In this document: positions 1 through 10,711 of the stretch, piece by piece
Position numbering within the stretch: the stretch's first letter is position 1
Layout: every line of letters begins with the position of its first letter
Notes under the pieces: model-generated
The model's database searches: none
Seen by the model: only the letters and a program-made list of their open reading frames with translations
Told to the model about the DNA's origin: nothing
Position numbers and translations under genes: made by a program
From: an uncultured Verrucomicrobiota bacterium
GTDB taxonomy: Bacteria; Verrucomicrobiota; Kiritimatiellia; CAIQIC01; Lenti-01
Direction: 5' to 3'
DNA length: 64,000 nt
Assembly: GCA_937860055.1 (NCBI GenBank)
Contig: CALMBO010000027.1
Span: 1 to 64,000 of the forward strand

Positions 1-28
1 GCACCAGAAAAGTAATGAGATTCCATAG

Positions 29-1567
<1,539 letters not shown>

Positions 1568-1634
1568 CGGCGAGAAGGGGAGGCGGCCGCCCGGCGAGGG
1601 CGGCCGCGCCATCCCTGGCGCCGTCGGCAGGAAC

Positions 1635-1901
1635 ATGAAGACGCGCCAATTGATCGTCCAATGCGAAGGCGGGCTGCACCTGCGGGTGGCGGCCCAGATC
1701 GTGAAGGCGGCCCAGGGGCACCGCTCCAAGCTGCACGTCACGTGCGAGGGATGTCCGCGGGCCAACGCCTGTTCGATCCTCGAACTGCTCGCGCTCGGCG
1801 TCTCGAAGGGCAAGCCCCTGGAACTGATCGCGGACGGGCCCGACGAAGAAACCGCGCTCCGGGCGATCGCCGGCGTCTTCGAAGGCGGGGCGGGGATTTG
1901 A
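1635..1901 (+). CDS. HPr family phosphocarrier protein (PTS HPr-like)
   Basis: 88 aa; GLHLRVAA (His15 motif) and ACSILELLALGVSKG (Ser46 region). Confidence 0.82.
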   Translation: MKTRQLIVQCEGGLHLRVAAQIVKAAQGHRSKLHVTCEGCPRANACSILELLALGVSKGKPLELIADGPDEETALRAIAGVFEGGAGI

Positions 1902-1988
1902 AGTCCTTTTGACTCCGGCACGGGAAGGCGCCGCATGGGGTTTCTCCATGCCTGCGGAACTCCATTTCCTTAGGCAGGCAGCCGTTGC

Positions 1989-2014
1989 AAAGTCTTTCCA
2001 TTGCGTGGAAAAAC
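1989..2014. repeat. REP-like palindrome, third copy
   Basis: aaagtctttccattgcgtggaaaaac. Confidence 0.7.
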
Positions 2015-2090
2015 GGGCCGGGGAAACGCAGGAGGCGCCTTCCCGCGCCGGAGGGAGGCCCCGGACGGGGCGGATGTTTCCGCTTGCATT

Positions 2091-2108
2091 TAACTAACTG
2101 ATTAGTTA
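2091..2108. promoter_or_regulatory. Palindromic operator candidate for the adjacent TetR regulator
   Basis: TAACTAA-CTGA-TTAGTTA perfect inverted repeat 12 bp upstream of the TetR ATG (2120). Confidence 0.7.
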
Positions 2109-2119
2109 GATTGCGCGGC

Positions 2120-2776
2120 ATGAAGACCAAGCCAGGCAAGGGAAGTCCGGACGTGAGGGCGGGGCTGCTGGACGCGGCGGTCGTGCTTTTCTCGGAGCAG
2201 GGCGTGGCGGGAACCACGGTGGCGGAGATCGCGAAGCGCGCGGGCGTGACCTCCGCCATGGTCCACTACTACTTCAAGACGAAGGACCAGCTGCTGGATG
2301 CCGTGGTCGAGGAGAAGCTCATCGGCCAGTTCATCGCGTTCGTTGCCGGCGCAATCGACCACGGCGAAAACGATCCGGTGGCGCTGGTGGAAAGGCTGGT
2401 GTGGCGCATCGTGGAGGCCTCGGACCGGATGCCCTGGCTGCCGCCCCTGTGGGTGCGGGAGGTCATCAGCGAAGGCGGGGCGCTGCGCGAGAAGCTGATC
2501 GCCCGCGTCGACCTGGGCAAGCAGGAGCGGTTCAAGGCCGGTATCGCGGCCGCCCAGAAGGCGGGACGGGTGAATTCCGCCATCCACCCGCAGCTTCTGT
2601 TCATGTCGATCATCGCCTTGACGATGCTGCCGCTGTCGATGGCGAAGAACTGGGACCGGATTCCGCTGATCGGCCGGGTGAGCAAGCAGGATCTTGGCCG
2701 GCACGTGGTCGCGCTGCTGAAGCACGGGCTGTCCGCCGCGTCCGGACCGGCGAAAGCGAAGGGAAGAAAACCATGA
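2120..2776 (+). CDS. TetR/AcrR family transcriptional regulator (CecR/YbiH-like context)
   Basis: N-terminal HTH: LLDAAVVLFSEQGVAGTTVAEIAKRAGVTSAMVHYYFKTKDQLLDAV; first gene of efflux operon. Confidence 0.9.
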   Translation: MKTKPGKGSPDVRAGLLDAAVVLFSEQGVAGTTVAEIAKRAGVTSAMVHYYFKTKDQLLDAVVEEKLIGQFIAFVAGAIDHGENDPVALVERLVWRIVEASDRMPWLPPLWVREVISEGGALREKLIARVDLGKQERFKAGIAAAQKAGRVNSAIHPQLLFMSIIALTMLPLSMAKNWDRIPLIGRVSKQDLGRHVVALLKHGLSAASGPAKAKGRKP

Positions 2777-3723
2777 AGACCATTCGTTCGGGTTGGGCCG
2801 CCGGTCTCCTGGCGTTGCTGCTGGCGGGCTGTTCGCGGGAGGCGCGCAGCACCTACCAGGGGTATGTGGAAGGCGAATATGTCCATGTGGCGGCGTCCGA
2901 ACCGGGGCGCCTGGACCTTCTCCTGGCGGCCAAAGGGGAGGACATCGCGGCCGGTGCGCCGCTGTACAGGCTGGAGTCCGTCCATGAGGAGGCCGCCTTG
3001 CGGCAGGCCCGGGAACAGCTGGCCGCGGCGGAGGCCCAGTTGCAGGACATCCAGTCCGGAAAACGGCCCCAGGAGCTGGAAGTCATCGCGGCTCAGCTGG
3101 AGCAGGCCCGGGCGGAGGCCGTGAAATCGGCGGCCGACCTGGCGCGGGACGAGGCGCAATTCGGGACGGGCGGCATCGCGCAGGCGCAGCTGGACCGTTC
3201 GCGCGCCGCGGCCGACGCCTCGGCGGCCCGGGTGCGCGAGCTGGAGCGGCAGTTCGACGTGGCGAAGCTTCCGGCCCGTGAGGACCAGATCAAGGCCCAG
3301 GCCGCGCAGGTGGCGGCGGCGAAGGCGGCCGCGGACCAGATGGAATGGCGGCTGCGGCAGAAAGCGGTGGATGCGCCGGTTGCGGGGCGGGTGTTCGATA
3401 CGCTCTACAAGCCGGGGGAATGGGTGCCGGCGGGGCGTCCGGTGGTGCGCCTGCTGCCGCGCGGGAACGTGAAGATCCGGTTCTTCGTTCCGGAGGCGGC
3501 GCTGGGCGGGTTGTCCGTCGGCCAGGCCCTCGTGGTCCGGTGCGACGGATGCGCCGCGGACATTCCGGCGAGAGTGACCTATGTTTCGACGGAAGCGGAG
3601 TACACGCCGCCCATCATCTACAGCAACGAGACGCGGTCCAAGCTGGTGTTCATGATCGAGGCGCAGCCGCTGGACGGCATGGAGCTGCATCCCGGGCAGC
3701 CGGTGCAGGTGGGTTTCGAATAG
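2773..3723 (+). CDS. HlyD/EmrA-type membrane fusion lipoprotein (YbhG-like)
   Basis: Lipobox LLLAGCS; coiled-coil plus lipoyl/barrel-sandwich layout; DAPVAGRVFDTLYKPGEWVPAGRPVVRLLP. Confidence 0.9.
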   Translation: MKTIRSGWAAGLLALLLAGCSREARSTYQGYVEGEYVHVAASEPGRLDLLLAAKGEDIAAGAPLYRLESVHEEAALRQAREQLAAAEAQLQDIQSGKRPQELEVIAAQLEQARAEAVKSAADLARDEAQFGTGGIAQAQLDRSRAAADASAARVRELERQFDVAKLPAREDQIKAQAAQVAAAKAAADQMEWRLRQKAVDAPVAGRVFDTLYKPGEWVPAGRPVVRLLPRGNVKIRFFVPEAALGGLSVGQALVVRCDGCAADIPARVTYVSTEAEYTPPIIYSNETRSKLVFMIEAQPLDGMELHPGQPVQVGFE

Positions 3724-3740
3724 GCGGGGATCCGGCGGGT

Positions 3741-4676
3741 ATGAGCGGCGAACAGGCCATCGATGTCCGGGACCTGAACAAGCATTTCGGCGACAAGCAC
3801 GTCGTCCGGAACGTCTCGCTGCAGGTGAGGCGCGGCGAAATCTTCGGGTTCCTCGGGCCGAACGGCAGCGGCAAGACCACGACGATCCGCATGATGTGCG
3901 GCCTGCTGACGCCGGATTCGGGGAGCGGGACGTGCCTGGGCTTCGACATCCTCCGCGAGAGCTCGCAGATCAAGCGCCAGGTGGGCTACATGACGCAGAG
4001 GTTCTCGTATTGGGACGACCTGACGATCCGCGAAAACCTGGATTTCGTGGCGCGGATGTATGGAATGAAGCATCGGCGGAAGCGGGTCGAGGCCACGCTG
4101 GAGGAGCTGGGGCTGACGGAGCGGGCGAACCAGCTGACCGGCGCGCTGTCGGGCGGGTGGAAGCAGCGGCTGGCGCTGGCGGCCTGCATGCTGCACCAGC
4201 CGAAGGTGCTGCTGCTGGACGAGCCGACGGCGGGCGTGGACCCCTCCGCGCGGCGCGATTTCTGGGAAGAGCTGCACCGGCTTTCGGCGAGGGGCATTTC
4301 GGTGCTGGTGAGCACGCACTACATGGATGAGGCGGAGCGGTGCCACAAGCTGGCCTACATCGCCTATGGCGAGCTGCTGGCGCGGGGGACGGCGCAGGAA
4401 GTGACCGCCGCCCAGGGGTTGAGCACGTGGATGGTCCACGGCGAAGCCCTGGGCGCGCTGTCCGAGGCGTTGAGGGGGCGTTCCGGCGTGGACCAGACCG
4501 TCCTGTTCGGCGCGACGCTGCACGTGAGCGGAAAGGACGGGGCGGCGCTGGAGCGGACGCTCCGCGAAGCGACGGCCGGAACGGATTGCCGCCTGGAACG
4601 GACGGATACGGGGCTGGAAGATGTCTTCATCCACCTGATGAACCACGCCGTCGACCGCACGGGGTTCCGGAAATGA
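3741..4676 (+). CDS. ABC transporter ATP-binding protein (YbhF-like)
   Basis: Walker A GPNGSGKTT, signature LSGGWKQRLALA, Walker B VLLLDEPTAGVDP. Confidence 0.95.
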   Translation: MSGEQAIDVRDLNKHFGDKHVVRNVSLQVRRGEIFGFLGPNGSGKTTTIRMMCGLLTPDSGSGTCLGFDILRESSQIKRQVGYMTQRFSYWDDLTIRENLDFVARMYGMKHRRKRVEATLEELGLTERANQLTGALSGGWKQRLALAACMLHQPKVLLLDEPTAGVDPSARRDFWEELHRLSARGISVLVSTHYMDEAERCHKLAYIAYGELLARGTAQEVTAAQGLSTWMVHGEALGALSEALRGRSGVDQTVLFGATLHVSGKDGAALERTLREATAGTDCRLERTDTGLEDVFIHLMNHAVDRTGFRK

Positions 4677-5815
4677 AAGCCATCGGAACTTTCTCGTTTT
4701 CCCGCTGGTGGGCGATGGTCCTGAAGGAATTCCTGCAGCTCAAGCGCGACCGCCTCACCTTCGGCATGGTGATCGGAATCCCGCTCGTGCAGCTGGCCTT
4801 GTTCGGCTATGCCATCAACACGGATCCGAAGCACATGCCCACGGCGATCATCGCCGCCGACCGCAGCGAGTTCACCCGCTCGTTCATCGCCGCGCTGGAA
4901 AGGTCCGAATACTTCCGGATCATCGGCGAACTGCCGGATGAAAGGGCCGGACGGCGGGCGTTGGCGCGGGGCGAGGCCATGTTTGTCCTGAACATACCGG
5001 CCGGCTTCACGCGGGACCTGCTCCGGGGCGACCGTCCTGCGCTGCTGGTCGAGGCGGACGCCACGGATCCGGTGGCCACCGGCACGGCGCTGGGGTCGGT
5101 CGAGCAGATCGCCCGCTCGGTGGTCCGCAAGGATGCCGGGGGGGCGCTGTCCTATCTGGCGGCGGGCGAGGCGCCCTTCGGCGTCCATGTGCACCGCCTG
5201 TACAATCCGGAAGCGAACAGCCGGAACAACATCGTGCCGGGGTTGATGGGCGTGATCCTGACCCTGATGATGGTGCTGATGACGGGCCTGGCGATGACGC
5301 GGGAGCGCGAGCGGGGGACGATGGAGAACATGCTGGCCATGCCGGTGCGGCCGTTCGAGGTCATGGCGGGGAAGGTTGTGCCGTACATCGCCATCGGGCT
5401 GGTCCAGATCACGCTGATCCTGCTGGTGGCGGTCTTCGTGTTCCGGGTGCCGTTCATGGGCAACCTGGTTTCACTGTACCTGGCCGCGCTGCTGTTCGTG
5501 GCCGCGAACCTGACGGTGGGCATCATGCTGTCGTCGCTGGCGAAGAACCAGCTGCAGGCGATGCAGATGACGGTCTTCTACTTCCTGCCGAATCTGCTGC
5601 TGTCGGGGTTCATGTTCCCGTTCCAAGGCATGCCGGGGTGGGCGCAGTGCATCGGCAACGTGCTGCCGCTGACCCATTTCAACCGGCTGGTGAGGGGTCT
5701 GTTCCTCAAGGGCAGCGAGTGGTGGGATCTTTGGCCGAGCATCTGGCCGCTGATGGTGTTCACGGCGGTGGTCATGGCGATCGCGGTGAAGTTCTACCGC
5801 AAGACACTGGATTGA
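4673..5815 (+). CDS. ABC-2 type transporter permease (YbhS/YbhR-like)
   Basis: 380 aa from ATG 4673 overlapping the ATPase stop (ATGA); MVLKEFLQLKRDRLTFGMVIGIPLVQLALFGYAI; multiple TM segments. Confidence 0.92.
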   Translation: MKAIGTFSFSRWWAMVLKEFLQLKRDRLTFGMVIGIPLVQLALFGYAINTDPKHMPTAIIAADRSEFTRSFIAALERSEYFRIIGELPDERAGRRALARGEAMFVLNIPAGFTRDLLRGDRPALLVEADATDPVATGTALGSVEQIARSVVRKDAGGALSYLAAGEAPFGVHVHRLYNPEANSRNNIVPGLMGVILTLMMVLMTGLAMTRERERGTMENMLAMPVRPFEVMAGKVVPYIAIGLVQITLILLVAVFVFRVPFMGNLVSLYLAALLFVAANLTVGIMLSSLAKNQLQAMQMTVFYFLPNLLLSGFMFPFQGMPGWAQCIGNVLPLTHFNRLVRGLFLKGSEWWDLWPSIWPLMVFTAVVMAIAVKFYRKTLD

Positions 5816-5824
5816 GAGGGCGCG

Positions 5825-7300
5825 ATGAAGAATTGGACAACCCTTGCGGCCTTTTCCGGCGCGTTGGCGGCGCTGGCCGGTTGCGCGACCGGGCCGGACT
5901 TTCCGGCGCCTTCCCCGCCCCGAACCACTTCCTGCGGGGAGGCGGTGGAGGAGAGGACGGTGGAGGCGCGCGGTCCCGGCGGCGTCTCGCAGAAGTTCGA
6001 TGCGAAGACGGACATTCCGGCGCAGTGGTGGGAGCTGTTCCGGTGCGAAGCGCTCGATGCTTCGGTGCGCGAGGCGCTGGAGAGCAGCCCGACGATGGCG
6101 CAGGCGGCGGCGCGGCTCCGGCAGGCGCAGGAGGAATACAACGCCCAGGCCGGATCCACGCGGTATCCGGCGGTGGATGCGGGGCTTTTGGCCAAACGCC
6201 AGAAGGTGAATCCGGAGGCGATGGGCATGGAAAACGCGCCGGTGCCCGATCCGTTCGCCGTCTACCATGCGTCGATCTCCGTCTCCTATGCCTTCGACCT
6301 GTTCGGGAAGGACCGGCGCGTGCTGGAGGGATTGAAGGCCCAGGTGGACCGGCGAGAATACGAACTGGAGGCGGCGCGGCAGACGCTTGCGGCGAACGTC
6401 GTGCTGACGGGCATCCGGCAGGCGGAGCTGGAGCGGCAGCTTGCGCTGGCGCAGGACATCGTGTCCGCCCGGGCGGAACAGATGGAGATTGCGAGGAAGC
6501 GCGAGGAAGCCGGCGGCATTTCGATCCAGGACCTTGAACGCCAGGGGATGTGGCTGGAGCAGGCCAGGGCGGCGCTGCCCGCGCTGGAAAAACAGCACCG
6601 GCAGGTCCTGCGCCAAATGGCGGTCTACCGGGGGCGCGAGCCTGCCGAGGCGGCGGGGGAGCCGCTGGAGCTGGATGCGCTGCATTTGCCCGGAGAGCTG
6701 CCGGCGGGCCTTCCGTCGGAAGTGGCCCGGCAGCGGCCGGACATCCGCGCGGCGGAAGCGGTTTGGCGCCGGGCCTGCGCGAACGTGGGCGTGGCGACGG
6801 CGAACCTGTACCCGCAGTTCACGCTGACCGCGAACCTGGGCTCGCAGGAGACCGATGTCGGCGACCTGCTGTCGGCCGCGAACGTATGGAGCATCGGGGG
6901 CGAACTGATGCAACCGATTTTCCACGGCGGGGCGTTGCGGGCCCGGAAGCGCGCAGCGGTGGCCGCCTACGACGAGGCCGCCGCCGCCTATCGCGAGACC
7001 GTGCTGCGGGGGCTGCAAGAGGTGGCCGACGCCTTGCAGGCGGTGGAAGCCGACGCGCGGACGTTGCAGGCGCGCGCAGCGGCCGCGGACCACGCCCGGG
7101 CGGCGAGGGAGATCGCCGAGAGGCAGGTCGAAGCCGGCGGACTCAGCCGGGCGGCGGCGCTGGAGGAGCGCATCCGGCAGTTGCAGGCGGAAGGCGAGCG
7201 CGTGCAGGCGCAGGCCGCGCGATATGCCGACACCGCGGCGCTGTTCCATGCGCTGGGCGGCGGATGGTGGAATGCGGGAAAAGGCGAAACGCCGGAATAG
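5825..7300 (+). CDS. TolC/NodT-family outer-membrane efflux lipoprotein
   Basis: Lipobox LAGCATGPDF; RQRPDIRAAEAVWRRACANVGVATANLYPQFTLTANLG. Confidence 0.93.
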   Translation: MKNWTTLAAFSGALAALAGCATGPDFPAPSPPRTTSCGEAVEERTVEARGPGGVSQKFDAKTDIPAQWWELFRCEALDASVREALESSPTMAQAAARLRQAQEEYNAQAGSTRYPAVDAGLLAKRQKVNPEAMGMENAPVPDPFAVYHASISVSYAFDLFGKDRRVLEGLKAQVDRREYELEAARQTLAANVVLTGIRQAELERQLALAQDIVSARAEQMEIARKREEAGGISIQDLERQGMWLEQARAALPALEKQHRQVLRQMAVYRGREPAEAAGEPLELDALHLPGELPAGLPSEVARQRPDIRAAEAVWRRACANVGVATANLYPQFTLTANLGSQETDVGDLLSAANVWSIGGELMQPIFHGGALRARKRAAVAAYDEAAAAYRETVLRGLQEVADALQAVEADARTLQARAAAADHARAAREIAERQVEAGGLSRAAALEERIRQLQAEGERVQAQAARYADTAALFHALGGGWWNAGKGETPE

Positions 7301-7308
7301 CGTTGCGC

Positions 7309-7328
7309 GCCGGGTGGGGGCACCCGGC
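7309..7328. repeat. 20-bp palindromic repeat, copy 1
   Basis: GCCGGGTGGGGGCACCCGGC; identical to 7452-7471. Confidence 0.8.
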
Positions 7329-7423
7329 CCACAAAAATGGTGGCGGCGGCAATCCCAACCATGCCCTGGAGCGGATGTATATTCTGCAGCCGTTCATTCT
7401 AGCGGTTGAATTTCGGGTTGTAG

Positions 7424-7443
7424 GCCCGGTCCCCTGACCGGGC
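7424..7443. repeat. Second palindrome type between the two copies
   Basis: GCCCGGTC CCCT GACCGGGC, 8-bp perfect stem. Confidence 0.7.
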
Positions 7444-7451
7444 GGGATTTC

Positions 7452-7471
7452 GCCGGGTGGGGGCACCCGGC
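7452..7471. repeat. 20-bp palindromic repeat, copy 2
   Basis: GCCGGGTGGGGGCACCCGGC. Confidence 0.8.
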
Positions 7472-7493
7472 CTGCAGCAAATCCGGAAATGCC

Positions 7494-9329
7494 CTAGAAC
7501 TTCGCGCTGGCGACCAGTTCGGCATAGCGCCCGTTGCGCGTCAGCAGTTGCTCGTGATTGCCCGATTCGACGAGGCGGCCTTCTTCCAGCACGAGGATCA
7601 GGTCGGCATGGCGGATGGTGGAGAGGCGATGGGCGATGATGAAGGCTGTGCGGCCCTCCATCAGCTTCTCGAAGCTTTCCTGGATGGCGCGTTCGGTTTC
7701 GGAGTCCACCGAGCTGGTGGCTTCGTCCAGGATGACGATGCGGGGATCCTTCAGGATCATGCGGGCGATGGAGAGCCGCTGGCGCTGGCCGCCGGAAAGC
7801 TTGATGCCGCGCTCGCCGACCTGGCTTTCGTAGCGCTCGGGGAGGGACTCGATGAACGAGTCGATGCTGGCGAAGCGCGCGGCGTCGCGGATGCGGACGG
7901 GATCGATCTGGCGGCGGGCGAAGGCGATGTTCTGCGCGACGGTGCCATGGAAGAGGAAGGTTTCCTGGAAGACGATGCCGATGGCCTGCCGGAGCGATTC
8001 CAGGCGGACGTCCCGGATGGGCTCGCCGTCGATCAGGATGCGGCCTTGCTGCGGCTCGTAGAAGCGCGGCAGCAGGGAGACGAGGGTGGTTTTTCCGGAG
8101 CCGGTGGAGCCGACGATGGCGATCTTGCTGCCGGCGGGGGCGGTGAAGGAGATGTCGTGCAGGACGGGGCGGTCGGGCTTGTAGCCGAAGGTCACGTGCT
8201 CGAACCGCACCTCGCCGCGCTCGAAGCGGACGGCCTTGGCGCCGGGGCTTTCCCGGACTTCGGGCGGGAGGTCGAGGAATTCGAACACCCGCTGGGAAGC
8301 GGCCAGGCCGCGCTGGATGGTATCGTAGAAGCCGACGAGCTGGTGGATGGGATCGAAGAACCGGCCCATCAGCGGGATGAACGCCAGCACGGTGCCGAGG
8401 GTGACGTTTCCCCAGCCGAGGATGACCATTGCGCCGCCGCCGACCCCGATCAGGAGCATGGCGACATCGCGGGTGCCATAGAGGATCTGGTGGTTGAGGC
8501 TGAAGACGCGCATGGCCTTGTGGACGAGGCGGACCTGGGCGAGGTTGGTGCGCAGGTAGGCGCGGCGGGCGGTGGGTTCGCGCTCGAAGGCCTTGATTTC
8601 GCGGATGCCGGCGATGTTTTCCTGGATGGTGGCGCCGATGACGGACTGCTGTTCGCGCATGTCGTGGTAGATCGGCCGCAGGTGCTTGCGGACGCGCTGG
8701 ACGGCCGCGAAGACGACGGGGATGGGGAGGAGGGTGGCCAAAAAGAGCGCCGGGCTCATGCCGATCATGATCAGGGGGACGGTGACGAGATGGGTCGAGG
8801 CGTAGAGCAGGACATAGGAATCGCGCAGCATCTGCTCCATCTGGTCGGTGTCGCCGACGGCGCGGGTCATGATGGCGCCGGTGCGCTCCGCATCGAAATA
8901 GGAGACGGGCAGCTCGTGGAGGTGCTCGTTGACCCGGTGCTTCACGTCGAGCATGATGCGCTGGCAGACGCGCGTGCCCAGCCGCCACATATGCACGCCG
9001 ATGGCGTTGGCGATCATGATCAGCGCGAACAAGGCGGCCAGATAGGCGGCGGATCCCAGCAACCTGGCGCGGACATCGGGCAGATAAGGCGCCAGGTCGA
9101 AGGCGCGGCCGAAGAACGAAAACGAGCTGCCGCGCACCACGCCGTCGACATACCAGGCGAGGCTGGCGGCCGGGATCAAATTCAGCACCGAGTTCAGGAA
9201 GTAGAACAGGTAGACCGCGATCAACTGCCGGCGGTAGGGGCGGACGAAGGTGAACGCCCGGCGGAGCAGGCGGAAATCCGTGCGTGTTTTCCCGGCGGCG
9301 GGCGGAGGCGGACCGCTAGGCGGTTTCAT
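7494..9329 (-). CDS. MsbA-like ABC transporter, fused permease/ATPase (multidrug/lipid exporter family)
   Basis: N-terminal TM domain; Walker A GSTGSGKTT, signature LSGGQRQRLSIARM, Walker B IVILDEATSS. Confidence 0.94.
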   Translation of the reverse strand: MKPPSGPPPPAAGKTRTDFRLLRRAFTFVRPYRRQLIAVYLFYFLNSVLNLIPAASLAWYVDGVVRGSSFSFFGRAFDLAPYLPDVRARLLGSAAYLAALFALIMIANAIGVHMWRLGTRVCQRIMLDVKHRVNEHLHELPVSYFDAERTGAIMTRAVGDTDQMEQMLRDSYVLLYASTHLVTVPLIMIGMSPALFLATLLPIPVVFAAVQRVRKHLRPIYHDMREQQSVIGATIQENIAGIREIKAFEREPTARRAYLRTNLAQVRLVHKAMRVFSLNHQILYGTRDVAMLLIGVGGGAMVILGWGNVTLGTVLAFIPLMGRFFDPIHQLVGFYDTIQRGLAASQRVFEFLDLPPEVRESPGAKAVRFERGEVRFEHVTFGYKPDRPVLHDISFTAPAGSKIAIVGSTGSGKTTLVSLLPRFYEPQQGRILIDGEPIRDVRLESLRQAIGIVFQETFLFHGTVAQNIAFARRQIDPVRIRDAARFASIDSFIESLPERYESQVGERGIKLSGGQRQRLSIARMILKDPRIVILDEATSSVDSETERAIQESFEKLMEGRTAFIIAHRLSTIRHADLILVLEEGRLVESGNHEQLLTRNGRYAELVASAKF

Positions 9330-10449
9330 GGCGCATCCCTTCCAGGCACATGCGCAGGGAGTGGTAGTCGGCCTTCCAGGCGTGCCCTTTCATCCGGCTG
9401 GTGGCCACGCCGTTGTGGTCCACCGAACTGAACACGCCGCCGTCGGCGTCGAGGAATTCCTCAAAATAGAAGTTTGCGGTGCGGCGGAAGGCGTCGCCGT
9501 AAGGTTCGCCGAAGAGGCGCGCGGCGAGGCCAAAGGCCTTGACGGCCTCGGACTGCGTCCAGAAGCTGGCGTGGCCGGCGCATTGGCGCTCGGTCAGGTA
9601 GAACATGTCCATGAAGCAGCCGTTGGGCTGGACGGCGTTTTGGAGCGCCTTGCCGAGGATGGCGCGCTCGGTAGCCTCCGGCAATTCGGCACCGGGCCAT
9701 TCGCGGAAGAACCCGAACCATTCCAGGCCGTGGGCCATGGAGACATAGGCTCCCGGGCGGCGATCGGGATCGTGGAATCCCTCCCGGAAGACGTCGAAGG
9801 TGACGAATTCCCCCGGATCCAGGATGCGGGAAAGAAAAAACTCCCGCACGTCGAAAACGCGGTTGCCCAGTTGGGCGGCGCAGCCGGCGTCGCGCAGGCA
9901 GACGAGGGCTTCGAGATAATGGAGCACGTTGTTTCCCGCGAATTTCCCGATGGGCGCGAAGCCTCGCTCGCCCTCGCCCCAGCAGCCGAGGACGCCATCC
10001 GTGCGCAGGTCGCCGGGGATGGTTTTCTCTTCGATGAGCCGGAAGAGGCGCCAGGCTTCTTCGCGCACATCGGCGCGGCCGGTGGCCTGCGCGTAGCGGG
10101 CCATGGCGAGGACGACGAACAGGTTCATGTAGGTGTCGAGGCCGCCGGGCGAAAAGAGCCGGCCGTCCATGATCGAGGTGTACCATCCGCCCGGCGTGCG
10201 CAGGGAGGAAGTCAGGAAGGCGTAGAGATGATCGGCATGGTCGCGGCAGAAGTCGAAGCCGGCGCGGATGCCCTCGGCGTAGTTGTAGAGCAGGCGGGCC
10301 TGAATCAGGATGACCTTGTTGGGGCCGGGGAGGACGGTGCCGGTGGAGTCGATCAGGTGCTGGAAGCCGCCATGCTCCCGGTCGCGGCAGCGCTCCCAAT
10401 AGCGAAGAATGCCTTCGAAATGGCCCGAAAAATCGTTTTTCTGCTTCAT
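9316..10449 (-). CDS. N-acylglucosamine 2-epimerase (AGE) family protein
   Basis: (alpha/alpha)6-type sequence with GGFQHLID, GLEWFGFF, FWTQSEAVKAFGLAARLFGEPYGDAF; start at MKQKNDF. Confidence 0.85.
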   Translation of the reverse strand: MKQKNDFSGHFEGILRYWERCRDREHGGFQHLIDSTGTVLPGPNKVILIQARLLYNYAEGIRAGFDFCRDHADHLYAFLTSSLRTPGGWYTSIMDGRLFSPGGLDTYMNLFVVLAMARYAQATGRADVREEAWRLFRLIEEKTIPGDLRTDGVLGCWGEGERGFAPIGKFAGNNVLHYLEALVCLRDAGCAAQLGNRVFDVREFFLSRILDPGEFVTFDVFREGFHDPDRRPGAYVSMAHGLEWFGFFREWPGAELPEATERAILGKALQNAVQPNGCFMDMFYLTERQCAGHASFWTQSEAVKAFGLAARLFGEPYGDAFRRTANFYFEEFLDADGGVFSSVDHNGVATSRMKGHAWKADYHSLRMCLEGMRHETA

Positions 10450-10711
10450 GGGGTTCCTATTGTCCCACAAACCGGCCGGGGGGCAACACCGGAATGGGAA
10501 GCGATTCCGCCGCTCCAGATGCGGCCAGCTGCGGTCTGGGGCATTTTCGATTACACGGTTAGCCGGCCGAGGTGAGGCCGGCGGTTATGGGCAAAATGGC
10601 CGGGGGCATCGCCCCCGGCAACAAGTGAACCGCCCTAGGTCTTGCGGAGGGGAAAAAAGGTCTCAATAGGCGCCTTCGCAGGCACTTGGATTCGGGGGGA
10701 CGGTTCGGAAT

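Noticed and set aside
7548-9431. 627-aa plus-strand ORF antisense to the MsbA-like transporter
   Set aside because: Spurious; the minus frame has all ABC motifs.
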